Assembly: GCA_036785325.1 (NCBI GenBank)
Contig: JAXIVH010000028.1
Coordinates: 2,073,084 to 2,137,083 of the forward strand
Direction of reading: 5' to 3'
Length of the DNA stretch: 64,000 nucleotides
DNA from: Urophycis tenuis
Taxonomy: Eukaryota; Chordata; Actinopteri; Gadiformes; Phycidae
Shown here: positions 9,562 through 56,880 of the stretch, piece after piece
How the letters are laid out: each line of letters opens with the position of its first letter
Numbering within the stretch: position 1 is the first letter of the stretch
Program-made: the position numbers and the translations under genes
Notes under the pieces: generated by a model
Databases searched by the model: none
Seen by the model: only the letters and a program-made list of their open reading frames with translations
What the model was told of the DNA's origin: nothing

Positions 9562-10656
9562 CCAATCAGTCAAAGCATTTATCACACCGTGGCGGTGTTT
9601 AAGAGTGGAAACCAGAAAAGCGATCTCCAGCGAATGTAGTTAGTGGACCAATCACAGCCAAAGCCGCTGCGTTGGTGTTGCGTCGCCTCGACGCGCGTCT
9701 AGGATTTTTGGGAGGTGCACGTCAGGCCCTTGCGGTGGACGCAAGGGGGGTCCGCAAGGACGTAAAGGGTCCGAAAGCCCCCTAGTGTTGCGTCAACGCG
9801 GAAGCATAACTTAAGCATAACCCAGCCATGACTCTCTTTCCCCTCCCCTCTCCCCCCCAGGAAGGACTCTGCCTCCCTGGGGGAGCAGTGGAAGAAGGGG
9901 GTCCCCCTGGAGGTCATCCCCATGGCCTACGTCCCTGTGGCACGCCGCGTGGCTCGCTGCTTCGGGGGCGAAGCCCTGCTCCGCATGGCCGTCAGCAAGG
10001 CAGTAAGTCAGGATGGGATTGGTGGGCGGGTCTCTGTGAGGCAGTAAGTCAGACTGTGATTGGTGGGCGGGTCTCTGCGAGGCAGTAAGCCAGGCTGGGA
10101 TTGGTGGGCGGGTCTCAGCAAGGCAGTAAGCCAGGCTGGGATTGGTGGGCGGGTCTCTCTGCAAGGCAGTAACCCAGGCTGTGATTGGTGGGCGGGTCTC
10201 TGTGAGGCAGTAAGCCAGGCTGTGATTGGTGGGCGGGTCTCTGTGAGGCAGTAAGCCAGGCTGTGATTGGTGGGCGGGTCTCTGTGAGGCAGTAAGCCAG
10301 TCATGGTAACAGTGTGGTGATGCTCTCCTCTGTCCAGGGCCCCGTCGTCACGGACAACGGGAACTTCATCCTGGACTGGAAGTTTGAGAGCGTCCAGAAC
10401 TGGAAGGAGGTGAACACGGACATCAAGATGATCCCAGGTGACACTTTTCTTCATTGTTTGATAAAATATAAAACAACAAGACGTTTTAAGCACGCTGGCC
10501 TGATAATGGCCTGATGATGAGGTCAGCATGAGGCTAACAGCAGGTGTTTCTCCCCCAGGCGTGGTGGAGACCGGGCTCTTCGTGGGCATGGCGGAGCGGG
10601 CTTACTTCGGCATGGAGGACGGCACCGTCCGGGTCCGAGACGCCCCGAGCAACTGA
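7509..10656 (+). CDS. rpia: rpia: ribose-5-phosphate isomerase A
   Basis: Cytosolic enzyme of the non-oxidative pentose phosphate pathway, interconverting ribose 5-phosphate and ribulose 5-phosphate. Nine coding exons: 7509-7718, 8145-8205, 8293-8348, 8689-8748, 8919-8983, 9134-9202, 9861-10002, 10338-10437 and 10559-10656. They sum to 861 nt, giving 286 codons plus TGA, with all splice phases matching. Family signatures are GSGSTIVYAV (exon 2, phosphate loop), AIDGADEVDAG (exon 5, active site), KGGGGCLTQEKI across exons 5/6, and VTDNGNFILDWKFE (exon 8). The start chosen is the first in-frame ATG at 7509, which gives an N-terminal extension as in the human protein. The conserved core begins at a second in-frame ATG at 7662 (MAEEAKKLA), which could be the true start. 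Exon 7 has an unusual donor array in the following intron. Confidence 0.97.
8145..8205 (+). CDS. rpia: rpia exon 2
   Basis: The acceptor CTGCAG ends at 8144 and the donor GTAGGA starts at 8206. The exon encodes NNQVVGVGSGSTIVYAVDRL, including the phosphate-binding glycine loop. Confidence 0.96.
8293..8348 (+). CDS. rpia: rpia exon 3
   Basis: The acceptor CCCCAG ends at 8292 and the donor GTGGGC starts at 8349. The exon encodes AERVRLEKLNIVCVPTSFQ. Confidence 0.96.
8505..8684 (+). repeat. pyrimidine tract, C-rich / (CCCTCT)n, next to rpia exon 4
   Basis: About 180 bp of almost pure C and T, with several C runs of more than 12, ending in CCCCGCAG, the exon 4 acceptor. It is an extremely long polypyrimidine tract. 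Confidence 0.93.
8689..8748 (+). CDS. rpia: rpia exon 4
   Basis: The acceptor CCGCAG ends at 8688 and the donor GTACCG starts at 8749. The exon encodes ARQLVLQHGLTLSDLDRHPE. Confidence 0.96.
8919..8983 (+). CDS. rpia: rpia exon 5
   Basis: The acceptor TTGGCAG ends at 8918 and the donor GTGAGT starts at 8984. The exon encodes LDVAIDGADEVDAGLTLIKG and carries the GADEVD catalytic motif. Confidence 0.97.
9073..9133 (+). repeat. (CT)n microsatellite forming the rpia exon 6 acceptor tract
   Basis: About 29 CT units run straight into CAG at 9131-9133. This places a length-variable microsatellite as the polypyrimidine tract. Confidence 0.95.
9134..9202 (+). CDS. rpia: rpia exon 6
   Basis: The acceptor TCTCAG ends at 9133 and the donor GTGTGT starts at 9203. 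The exon encodes GCLTQEKIVAGCAKHFIVI to ADY. Confidence 0.95.
9270..9825 (+). mobile_element. possible non-autonomous DNA transposon (MITE-like) in rpia intron 6
   Basis: CpG-rich sequence with GGTTATGGTTCTGC at the left and the complement of GGTTATGCTTAAG at the right, interrupted by an (AT)n run at 9499-9554. The ends are only loosely inverted, no clean target duplication was found, and the superfamily is uncertain. Confidence 0.3.
9499..9554 (+). repeat. (AT)n microsatellite
   Basis: About 28 uninterrupted AT units in rpia intron 6. Confidence 0.97.
9861..10002 (+). CDS. rpia: rpia exon 7
   Basis: The acceptor CCCCCCCAG ends at 9860 and the donor GTAAGT starts at 10003. The exon encodes KDSASLGEQWKKGVPLEVIP to RMAVSKA. 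Its last bases and donor are copied in the array that follows. Confidence 0.95.
10003..10310 (+). repeat. 41-bp array repeating the rpia exon 7 donor
   Basis: The word GGCAGTAAG, matching the exon 7 end and donor, recurs at 41-bp spacing with one 43-bp step. GCA starts fall at 10000, 10041, 10082, 10123, 10166, 10207, 10248 and 10289. Each unit also carries GATTGGTGGGCGGGTCTC. Confidence 0.95.
10338..10437 (+). CDS. rpia: rpia exon 8
   Basis: The acceptor GTCCAG ends at 10337 and the donor GTGACA starts at 10438. The exon encodes GPVVTDNGNFILDWKFESVQ to IKMIP. Confidence 0.97.
10559..10656 (+). CDS. rpia: rpia exon 9 (terminal)
   Basis: The acceptor CCCCAG ends at 10558. The exon encodes VVETGLFVGMAERAYFGMED to DAPSN, with TGA at 10654-10656. 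A candidate poly(A) signal ATTAAA lies at 11249-11254. Confidence 0.96.
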
Positions 10657-11712
10657 TGACCGGCGGACCAATCAGACCTCACTTCCCCCCCCCCCCCCCC
10701 CCCCCCTCAAGTGCCTCCCCCTCTCCCTGTCGCAGACGAGCTGATGTGATCCCCTGCTCCCTTGCTCTGGGCTCTCCAGGCTGCCGTGTGTTTCCTCCTG
10801 TCCTCAAAGTGCCTGAAGAGTGAAACTGACCCTGCCTGAATGGACCACGTCCTCTGTGTGAAACGAGTTCTACAGGTCGGCCCGTAGCTCTGTCAGCCCC
10901 ACCTGGTAACCCCCATCACCAAGAGTCACACTGTTATAATGGTTGTAGTCCTGTATTCAGACCAGCGAGTCGATCCAGAGGCCCAGACCAGCGAGTCGAC
11001 CACTGCACAGTGAACTCTGTGTGCCTTGATAGAGGAACCAACCAGTAGAATCACACCAGAGTCACCACTGAACTCTGCTCATTCTGATTGGCTGAAGTTA
11101 TGGCCAGGAGGCCATCCAAACTATGGCAGAATAACACAAGTCACATGACATGGGCATTCATAACGAGCCAATCAGAAAGGGCCGGGTGCAGTGACGCCTG
11201 TTCAACCAGAGAGGGTGCTGTTGCTAGTGATTTCTCTGGGAATATTTAATTAAAAGTTAATTCTTCAGATGAAGAGCCGTGTTTAGATTGAGTGAGCCTG
11301 ATGTTGTGTCAGCCCTCAGCGGTGGTTTGGAACTGCTTTTTGAGGCCCTTGTACTTAAAAATGACACATTTTTGTTAGCTTTCCTACAAACGCCAGGCGG
11401 GCGGTTTTTAAAGTGCGGCAGAGTTAAACACTCAATCCTTCACCTTTGACCCCAGACGTCGGGCCTCGTTTATTCCAAGATGATGAACCCAACGTCCTCG
11501 TCAAATCACTGCAAGTCACCCAGGGAATATTTGCTCGTGGTCATTTTGTAAAAAGTGGAATTCCTCTTGGTGTGTTCTAATTTACACGTCAACACAAGCT
11601 CACAAGCTAGCTGATGTAGCTGACGCAGGGACAGATGGGAGGCTTCACGGTCTGTCAGGTTAAACCCTGTGACTGCCACCTCTGGTAACCCCACCCACGC
11701 TCTTATTGTGAA

Positions 11713-11768
<56 letters not shown>

Positions 11769-12940
11769 GCGTGTGAACAGATAAGGCTTTGTCTCATGGT
11801 CTGCTGATGGCGTTACAACACCTTCTCTGCGTGCTGCTCTCCATGCACGGGGTTCTCCAGCAGCACAACAAAGGTCTTGTTCTCGCGTTCTTGTGTTCTT
11901 CAGCGTCGGGTTCTTCAGCTTCACTTTGGGAGGAGTTCCCCGAGCGTGTTCCGGGGCGTTCTGTGTGATGTCACCGTTCAGATGATACTGACCCGAGAGA
12001 CGGGAGGGTTGAGGCTGGACTGGTTTGGACCGCATCGAGCCCCCCGGGGGGCTGGGGTTGTGTTGTGACTGAGTGACCCCCCCCCCCCCCCTCTATACTC
12101 AAAACATGTTCCCACTACTACAAATAATCTAACTCTGGAAGAACTGGACTCTGTCGCCGTGGTGACACCGTGAATGCATGCATTTTCATTTCCTGTTTTC
12201 CTGTGTGTTTTGGAGTCCCCCTTGTTCCTTTGCCTTGCACTCACATTGCCTTCGATACTTTGACTCAAGTTCAGCTGCGTGGTCGTTCCTCCAGTAGACA
12301 CCAACCAGACGGTCAGCACATCAACATCTCTGGAGGGGATCTGGTAGATCCACCAGTAGATCATTCAGTGGGAGAACAGACGGGTCACTCAATGACCGTT
12401 TGGGTTGAATCAGGATCTCAGAGCCAGACAGACTGTCACTCACCAGCACCTTGTGTCAAATGTTATTTTCCAATAAGACTGTGATTATTTTTCTGTTGAG
12501 GTACTACTGTGTGAATTAAATACAAAACGGGCCCACATTGAAATCTGCTTGTCTTCCTTTGTGTGTGTGTGTGTGATGTTATAAAGTCGGGGGGGGGGGG
12601 GATGCACAGTCGGTACTGGAGTAACTCCCCCTGGGTTGAGGAGTCCCTCGTCACCACGGAGCCCCGCAGTGTTCTCCTCTACGACCACAGGGTGGCGCTA
12701 CACCCGACACGGCAGTCAGAAAAGTAGAGCCAGCTGATTTATTTTGTGACCATCGCTGTAGATGTAATATAATTCTGCACTTGTGATATTGCTGTAAGTT
12801 ATTTACAGTATGTCGACTGTACAGTCATACATGACATAACATGTACATGTTATGTCATGTTTGTATCAGAGTCGGACCACAGGAAGCAGGAACGGCTCGG
12901 CCACGTTGATGTTTTTATGTCAGCTATTTGCTGTTTCCTA
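10657..12940. other. rpia 3' flank and intergenic sequence
   Basis: No further gene was found. It contains a poly(C) run (10685-10706), candidate ATTAAA signals at 11249 and near 12515, a (GT)n run at 11714-11763, and unique sequence. The short open frames here have no recognisable domain. Confidence 0.6.
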
Positions 12941-12959
12941 CGAGGATGGCAACCACCCG

Positions 12960-13582
12960 TGACTGACGGCTGTAACAGCCAATCAGAAGCAGGAGTCGTT
13001 TTCGCGGCTCCGCAAACGGGCCAATGCGTGTGCAGTAACCGTTGTCGACTTCCCATTGGCAGTCGGGCGCAGCAGTCCACCAATCGCGTGATTCCTACAA
13101 GAATCGCCATTGGGGATTATTTCACGTCATTTTTTCTTTAGCGGATGGGACGTCCATGACTGCGCATGCGCTGCTCTGGCGGACGGTCACCCGTCGACAG
13201 GTAGCCAATGGCAGCCAATGTTTGGGGGGGCTGGTCTATGCGGCTCCCGCTTTTGTGAGTACCAACCGCGTGAGCCAATCGCATTGTGCTTAGTGTGCTG
13301 GTTCCGGTGATTGACAGCGCGGCGCCCAATCGCCGCCCACGGCTGCGTTTCTCCGTGTGACGCGGGCGGAAGGCCGACCAACGGCGGAGTGGAAACGGGG
13401 CGGGCCCCGGCGTTACCAAGGCAGTCGAGAGCCACGCAGAGAGGGAACAACATGGAGTCCCAGCGGCTGTTGACGTCTCCTTAAAGAACAACACTTTTCT
13501 TCCGCCGTTTGGTTCACTTTCAGATTTACACGGCCGCCCCTGGCGTGTGAGTCGCATGTTCACTCATGTGCCAGTTTTACAA
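12960..13582 (+). promoter_or_regulatory. eif2ak3 promoter / 5'UTR with nine CCAAT boxes
   Basis: CpG-rich block directly upstream of the PERK start. CCAAT or its complement ATTGG occurs at 12979, 13021, 13055, 13080, 13109, 13205, 13215, 13275 and 13326. This is the layout of a TATA-less NF-Y-driven promoter. A near-ERSE (CCAAT, six bases, CCACG) lies at 13326-13341, but the ER stress element needs nine bases of spacing. Confidence 0.7.
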
Positions 13583-50027
<36,445 letters not shown>

Positions 50028-51334
50028 GCTCCTCCTGCTGCTCCTCCTCCTGGAGACCTCCTCCTGGAGGCTCCACCTCCCTGCCAAGCCCCGTCTCACG
50101 TTAACTCCGTCCCCTTATGATAAGGCCACGCCCTTGCTCTAAGCACGGCCATTACTGAAGCCCCGCCCCCTCCTACTCTAACCATGCTGACCCCGCCCCC
50201 TCTTACTCTAACCATGCTGACCCCGCCCCCTCCTACTCTAACCTTACCCCCTTCCTCTAACCTTCTGTCACTCTTACCCCTCTCATACTCTAGCACTGCC
50301 CTTTCTTCCTCTAGCCCCGCCCCCTTCCACCGAGCCCCGCCTTCTCTTCCTCTAGCCCCGCCCTCTTACTGTGTGTGTGGTTCTGGTCTCACTGGGCCGA
50401 GACACGCAGTACTGCCAGTGCTACGTTCTCATCGTCATCCACGTCAGTATACACAGTTGGCCCGTGGAACCGCGGGCTCCAGAACATGGAAGAACACTAC
50501 AGAACATAGCAGAACATTGGTGCTCAACACTCAGACAGTATTCGCCAAAGGTTCTAGCGTTTTCGTTCTCATTTAGGAAAACTAATTGGCTGTGAATACC
50601 CAACCTCTGGGTGTGGGTTCTATCGGACCACGCGGCCCGTCTGACTATGACCTCACTTCCTGTCTGACTATGACCTCACTTCCTGTCCGATGAGGATCCT
50701 GCCTGAGTATGCCTGATTTGGAAGACCAAAAATGTTCGACCCATCTTTTTAAAACATTTTATTACTTTTTTCAATCTTTTTGAACACATTTTCTGAGGTT
50801 TTTCTAAAAAGGCGATTAATCACGTCTAGTGCGGGGGGGGAGATGATTGTCTAATCTGTCCCAGGAGTGACTGACTCCCATCCCAACCAATCCCCACCCG
50901 GCCCGCCTCTTCCTTTCTTTCGCTGCACGGCCCCTGATTGGACGAGCCTGAAGCCGGGGGGCGGGGCTGAGCGGAGTGCAGTAGCATGTTGTGTGTGTGT
51001 GTGTGTACATATGATGAAGGACGCCTCCCTCTGGCATCAGTTTATTAAAGGGCCGAGCCAGATAATCCTGTACATATTGACACGTGGCTTAACGAGAGTG
51101 GTACGGCCCTGATGCATTATGGGAACACGGGGGGGCGGGGTCTCGTGCATCATGAATGTTGGCGTGGGCCGTCCAGAGGGAGCTCACCAAAGAGGACGGC
51201 GAGCGCTCCCTCTCTGTAGCCCCGCCCCTCTGGCCCCGCCCGGCCGCATTAACCAACGCACCCCTGAGAACCAACGCCCCAGTGTAGTTCCCCTCCCCGG
51301 GTGTTCTGGGCGGGGCCTGTGGAGCTGCAGGGGC

Positions 51335-52110
51335 ACGTCCTCTCCTCCAGGGGGGAGGTCCTCCTCTCCAGGGTGGAGGTCCTCCTCTCCAGGGGGGAGG
51401 TCCTCCTCTCCAGGGTGGAGGTCCTCCTCTCCAGGGTGGAGGTCCTCCTCTCCAGGGTGGAGGTCCTCCTCTCCAGCAGGAGGTGCTCTCCTCCAGGGGG
51501 ACCAGAGGTCCTCCTCTCCAGCAGGAGGTCCTCCTCTCCAGCAGGAGGTCCTCTCCTCCAGGGGGGAGGTCCTCCTCTCCAGCAGGAGGTCCTCCTCTCC
51601 AGGGTGGAGGTCCTCCTCTCCAGGGTGGAGGTCCTCCTCTCCAGGGTGGAGGTCCTCCTCTCCAGCAGGAGGTCCTCTCCTCCAGGGGGGAGGTCCTCCT
51701 CTCCAGGGTGGAGGTCCTCCTCTCCAGGGTGGAGGTCCTCCTCTCCAGGGTGGAGGTCCTCCTCTCCAGCAGGAGGTCCTCCTCTCCAGCAGGAGGTCCT
51801 CTCCTCCAGGGGGGAGGTCCTCCTCTCCAGCAGGAGGTCCTCTCCTCCAGGGTGGAGGTCCTCCTCTCCAGGGTGGAGGTCCTCCTCTCCAGCAGGAGGT
51901 CCTCCTCTCCAGCAGGAGGTCCTCTCCTCCAGGGTGGAGGTCCTCCTCTCCAGGGTGGAGGTCCTCCTCTCCAGGGTGGAGGTCCTCCTCTCCAGCAGGA
52001 GGTCCTCTCCTCCAGGGGGGAGGTCCTCCTCTCCAGCAGGAGGTGCTCTCCTCCAGCAGGAGGTCCTCCTCTCCAGCAGGAGGTGCTCTCCTCCAGGGGG
52101 ACCAGAGGGG
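51335..52110 (+). repeat. 21-bp minisatellite, ~36 copies
   Basis: Units GGTCCTCCTCTCCAGGGTGG A with CAGCAGGA and CTCCTCCAGGGGGGA variants. Long frames of up to 337 codons cross it on both strands and are artefacts of the 21-bp period. Confidence 0.96.
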
Positions 52111-52735
52111 CGCGGGAGGCAGCGGTGCTTGAATGATTGTACTTTTTCTACAAATCTCTTGTTTCTGAGGAACACGTTCCGTGGTTCCGGTCTCTCAGAA
52201 GTTCTTACGACTGTAAAGTTTTTTGTCCGTCTGTTCGTCTGGCCGTCCCGCCCGTTGTAGATGAGTCATAACCAGGGGAGATGGCCGTCTCACTTTCACT
52301 TTAGAGGGGCGTTCGTTCTCTCCCTCTCTGGGCATTTAGTTGGCATGGAAACGCCCCTGTGTGTTGGCATTAGACCCGGATACAGTCCTCCTCCGCGGGG
52401 TTTGGGACCCTCGTCATCAGGAAATACTGTGACACCGCAGACCAAGGGAACCCATCATCGACTCTGCATCCATTGGCTGTGTCTGTGCCTCGTCTGAGCC
52501 CCCCCCCCCTCCCTCCCCGTTTAGACCCAGCGTTCAGGGATGATGTCACCTCCCAGGCCTCACTAGTAGAGCACCGATCCCCACCATGGACCACTGGACT
52601 CTGTTCTGCGTTTTGAAACTGTAAATATGTTGGCGCCTTTTATTTATGTTCCATGATCAATCCGTTGGGGTTGGTGACCGCGTTCTGAGCGCCCTTCAGA
52701 GCGTAATATGATGACTTCTGCCAAGTCTTACGTTT

Positions 52736-52741
52736 AATAAA
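52736..52741 (+). terminator. poly(A) signal AATAAA, probably of eif2ak3
   Basis: Canonical hexamer followed within about 35 nt by a GT-rich stretch (CTGTGTGTTGTTTGG), the usual downstream element. Confidence 0.6.
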
Positions 52742-53980
52742 CTGTTCTATAATGTTTGTACACGCTGGCGTCCTGTGTGTTGTTTGGTAGGCTTCACCGC
52801 AGCGTCGTTATCACGGGGACGACATGTTTGACCTTGTGTTTATCACAAGGCCTTCTCCTGGAGCCGCCCTGCAGCAGCCTGTAGGCAGGTGAGTTCCTAC
52901 CTGTCAGCCGTAGTGCTTTACATATGCAGCCACCACCGCCATATCAGCCACACAAAGAACTGTTCCTGTCAGCCGTAGTGCTTTACATATGCAGCCACCA
53001 CCGCCATATCCAGCCACACAAAGAACTGTTCCTGTCAGCCGTAGTGCTTTACGTATGCAGCCACCGCCGCCATATCCAGCCACAGAAGGAACTGTTCCTG
53101 CAGCAAAGAATGATGGAGGAATGAGTCCTTCAACTCTTGGTTCCTTTTGATGATATAAAGCGTGTTATTATGTTCTCATTAGGCATTCAGAGTTTCTGTG
53201 GATACCTATTGTTTCTTTAGGGTTTAGGTATTGTTATTATTTGTAAATTGGAGTGCCCATATATCCGCATTGCACAGGTAAAACATTTAGAAATGTTGCC
53301 ACCAAACACTGTCAATATGTGGAAGAGCAGGTCCTCCACAGAACACTGTCGGCCACAGGGGGCGCTCTGACCGTCAAATCTAAATGATCAGCCCCACCTC
53401 CAAGAAGCCGCGTACGACACTTGGTGCCCAGGCCGTATTTTACATGCTGAACATTTTGTCCTCTTGGTTACATAACGTCCGTCTGGATGGATTTCTCTGT
53501 ACACTGAAAACTTTGACAAAACTTCCAAATTGTTCTTCTACATAACTGCTGGACTGAATGGCTCATGATTTGGATGTGCATGTCTATGGACATCTATGGA
53601 CGTGTCTAATCTAAAATGTGAAAGGGATTTTTGATTGCTATTAAAATGGCCGGGTTATGGCAAAATAATCTACATGTAAAATATGCAAATGAGTTAACAT
53701 TATTCTATAAACCACAAGGCCGCTTCTGAAGAGATGAGGAATTTGAAACTTGTCACGCTCATGGAGGGCACCTTCCTGAAGATGTGTACAAAATTTGGTG
53801 TTGATATTTTAATCTGTGACGTCACAGTGTAAATTATAGTATTTTCTATTTGCGTACTGCACCACTTCCTCTATAGGGGGCGCAAAATTACAAATAAACG
53901 CCAGCCGTTATTAAACCGTTTATTGTGTGGGTGAACGTGTTGATGTTGGTGTTTCTCTGTGTGTGTGTGTGCGTCTGTGG

Positions 53981-54023
<43 letters not shown>

Positions 54024-54360
54024 CGTGCGTGCGTGTGTGTGCGCGCCTGCGTGTGTCTGTCTGTATCTGAGTGTGTGTACATGCGTGTGCGTGTGTGGCT
54101 GTGTCTTCGTCTGCGCATGGATGTGTGTGTCTGTGTTTGTGTGTGTGTGTGTGTCTGTGTTTGTGTGTGTGTGTGTGTGTCTGTGTTGGTGTGTGTTTTC
54201 GGGAGTAAGAAGAGCTGTGTGTTCGTGAACCGTGTGAACAAGGCGGTGCGCGTGCTGTGAATACCTTTCGTGGCTGCTTGCTGTCCTAGTTATTATTATT
54301 GTTAATATTATTATTATTATTATTATTACTATTAGTATTAGTATTATTATTATTCTAGGA
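52742..54360. other. intergenic region between eif2ak3 and atrn
   Basis: A 62-bp repeat in three copies (52895-53100), a moderately conserved-looking unique block (53340-53880), a broken (GT)n (53958-54200) and an ATT-rich tract (54290-54355). No gene seen. Confidence 0.7.
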
Positions 54361-54674
54361 CTCTGATCCAGGAGGATTTAAACCACCCGCTGCGCGTCTC
54401 CCTCGCGTCGTTGCGCATTTCCTCGTCCCCGACGTCACTTCCAGGTGTCGCTGCGCTGCGCGCTGAGGATCAGAGCCGCCGGGAAGATGTGAACCGAGCC
54501 AGCTTCGGACCTGTCACTACAACACTGAGGACCACTAAGACCACCCGCTCGGAACCGAGCCCACTGACGGACGTGCGGGGACGGGAGACTCCCACGGATC
54601 AGCCGAGAAGCGTTGTCTCCCCCCATCACTGAGGTAACGGAGCGCAGCGCCCGGAGCAGCCATCTTTAGAGAGG
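54361..54674 (+). promoter_or_regulatory. atrn promoter / 5'UTR
   Basis: CpG-rich block before the atrn start with a CRE-like GACGTCAC at 54431 next to an ETS-like ACTTCCAGG. No TATA box. The transcription start is not resolvable. Confidence 0.55.
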
Positions 54675-54928
54675 ATGGACGCGGAGACGCGGCGGGCCTG
54701 GTCGGGCTGCGGCCGGACGCCGAGCCCCGGGGGCCCGACGCTGCTGCTCGCCCCGTTGCTGGTGCTCCTCTCGGTGGTCGGCCTCCTCTCCGGGACCCCC
54801 CGGCTGACGGACGTGAAAGACTGCGACAAACCGTGCGTGAACGGCCGGTGCAACACGGCGACCGGCGGCTGTGTGTGCCTCGCTGGCTGGGTGGGGGAGC
54901 ACTGCCAGCACTGCGGGGGGCGCTTCAG
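54675..54928 (+). CDS. atrn: atrn (attractin), first coding exon
   Basis: Attractin is a large type I membrane glycoprotein (EGF-like, CUB, kelch, C-type lectin and PSI domains) involved in melanocortin signalling and myelination. Only the N-terminus is in the window: MDAETRRAWSG, a hydrophobic signal segment at about residues 23-41, then the first EGF-like module DCDKPCVNGRCNTATGGCVC followed by GWVGEHCQHCGGRF. This matches human ATRN (KECDRPCVNGGRCN to CQHCGGRF) better than ATRNL1, whose module begins with a different cysteine context. The donor GTACGG starts at 54929 (phase 2). The next exon, expected to open the CUB domain, was not found in the remaining 9 kb. Confidence 0.9.
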
Positions 54929-55068
54929 GTACGGCCAGAGGAACACACACACCCACACACACACACACACACACACTGCTGCTTATTTCATGGTATGGGG
55001 ATTCGGACGTGTTTGCACTGACCGCGGCCTGGTTCTGTACCACAGCCTTGCGGGGTGGTGAGTGTGTC

Positions 55069-55103
<35 letters not shown>

Positions 55104-56594
55104 GGGATTGTGTGTGTGTGCGCGCGCAGCCTCTACCTGTGTCTCGGTGCACCGTGGGGGGGCGCTTATTACCTGAGCCTTCTAATCACCGGGTTGAAGG
55201 CCACGCTTCTGATCCTCGGCTGAGGTGACCCGGGACTGGGTGGACAGTGCCCGGCCACCCGGTGGTCCCCTGCGGTCTGTCTGGTTACCGGGTCGTCCCT
55301 CACTTATCAACCGGCGGCGCGTCATGTTGTTCCAGATAACACGTCGTTAGAGGAGGTCGTAAAGCGATGACAGCCCGTCGGTGGAACTTTAGTGAACTAC
55401 CGGTCAGGTGGTCAGACTTTAGGGTTTGTTGACAACACTCGAGGGAGGGATGGGGGGAGGCGGAGTCGTTGGCATGCGTGTTGCCATGGGGATTAGGATG
55501 ATACTACGACTGGGCGTGTTGTTGTCAAGGTGCTGGCTGCACAATGTCTCGGGAGTCACGTGTGCTTGGTGACTTCACAGCTCCGTGTGTGTGTGTCGGG
55601 TTGTAGCCACGGTAATGGTTGTTTGTGATGCTTGGGCAGAAGCAGACTGAAACCTTTAATGTGTGACTTGTTCAATATTGACATACACTTCACTGGTGTT
55701 CCTGGTGCACTCGTCTCTGGCGTAAATCCAATTTTCCAGCAGCTAGTTCTCTCCGTCCTGAAATGATCCTCCTTCGTTAAACTTCAGCCAATGGCTACAT
55801 CACTATCGGCACACCATCAATGAGTGTGATTATGTGAGTAGAACTCCGATGTCTGGGAATCGATCGCCTTTCCGAGCCCAGCGTCTGAGCCCGTCCGCCG
55901 TATCAATAACCCAGCCTCGAGGGGCTTCTCTGACCCGGGTCAAACCACCTGACCGGACCCTTAACACGCACAGGAAGTGGCGAAGACGCAGTGAGAGTCC
56001 CTCCCTCCCTGATGTTGAAGGTGCAGTCGCTGGTGAGGTCAGAGCGAAGCAGGAGGAGCATGTCTCTGTACGCTCTCTGCTGCTCTTCTATGGTGTCTCT
56101 GTGTGTAGAGACACGGCCTCCAGGAGCAGGTAGGAGTTGGAGACGCCTGCTGGGAGACTGTGGACTGGTTTGACCCAGAGCCGTCTGGCAGGGGTTCCAG
56201 GACCCAGCAGGGGTTCCAGGACCCAGCAGGCCGCCCTGCTGGAGGTCTGGTTCAGGTCTTCTGTGTGGCCCGGTGGAGGAGGGCTCCACGTGGCCCTGTG
56301 TTCACCGACCACCCTGGTGGAGGAGCTAGCTGCTCTGTCGCTCCCTGAGGTTCACAGGCCAGAGCTCTGCAGCTGAGGGGTGCATTGTGTCTGATTCTCA
56401 TCAGGACTATTATAACATCAATATTTAATGTATGGATATTTATTATGATGAATGTTTCCTTTCGAGATCTACCACAGTCCATCAGGTTGTATCACAGTAT
56501 TGCAATACTGTTTTATATTATGAATATTTTAGATACATAGTAATACATTCATTCATATTATAATATTGTTATACTAATGAAAATATTTACCATG

Positions 56595-56880
56595 TCTAGA
56601 CACTTTCATCCAAAGTGACTCTAGAGACATGGTAGGGGTTAGACAGTCCAGAGACAGGTCATTAAGGAGCAGGTGGGGTTAGACAGTATAGAGACAGGTA
56701 ATTAAGGAGCAGGTAGAGGTTAGACAGTACAGAGTCAGGTCATTAAGGAGCAGGTAGGGGTTAGACAGTAGAGACAGGTCATTAAGGAGCAGGTAGGGGT
56801 TAGACAGTACAGAGACAGGTCATTAAGGAGCAGGTAGGGGTTAGACAGTACAGAGACAGGTCTTAAAGGAGCAGGCTGGG
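56595..56880 (+). repeat. SINE-derived minisatellite array 3
   Basis: Begins with CACTTTCATCCAAAGTGACT, the complement of the V-SINE tail motif, then about six copies of the ~41-bp GGGGTTAGACAGTACAGAGA unit. Confidence 0.9.

Larger units (their letters stand above)
50028..52741 (+). other. probable eif2ak3 3'UTR
   Basis: No coding sequence was recognised. It includes a GCCCCGCCCCCTCCTACTCT repeat (50150-50360), an ATTAAA near 51043, a 21-bp array (51335-52110) and AATAAA at 52736. Whether transcripts reach 52.7 kb is inferred. Confidence 0.5.

Noticed and set aside
12685..12698. CTCF-like site CCACAGGGTGGCGC between rpia and eif2ak3 (also CACAGGGGGCGCT near 53353)
   Set aside because: Two core positions differ from the consensus; too weak to call by eye.
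13326..13341. ER stress response element in the eif2ak3 promoter
   Set aside because: CCAAT and CCACG are six bases apart; the ERSE requires nine.
51119..52260. Overlapping frames of 308-337 codons on both strands
   Set aside because: Produced by the 21-bp minisatellite; no homology, no start context, located in a 3' region.
55903..56289. Minus-strand 128-codon frame in atrn intron 1
   Set aside because: No recognisable domain, no splice partners seen, and several competing frames; it cannot be supported as a gene.
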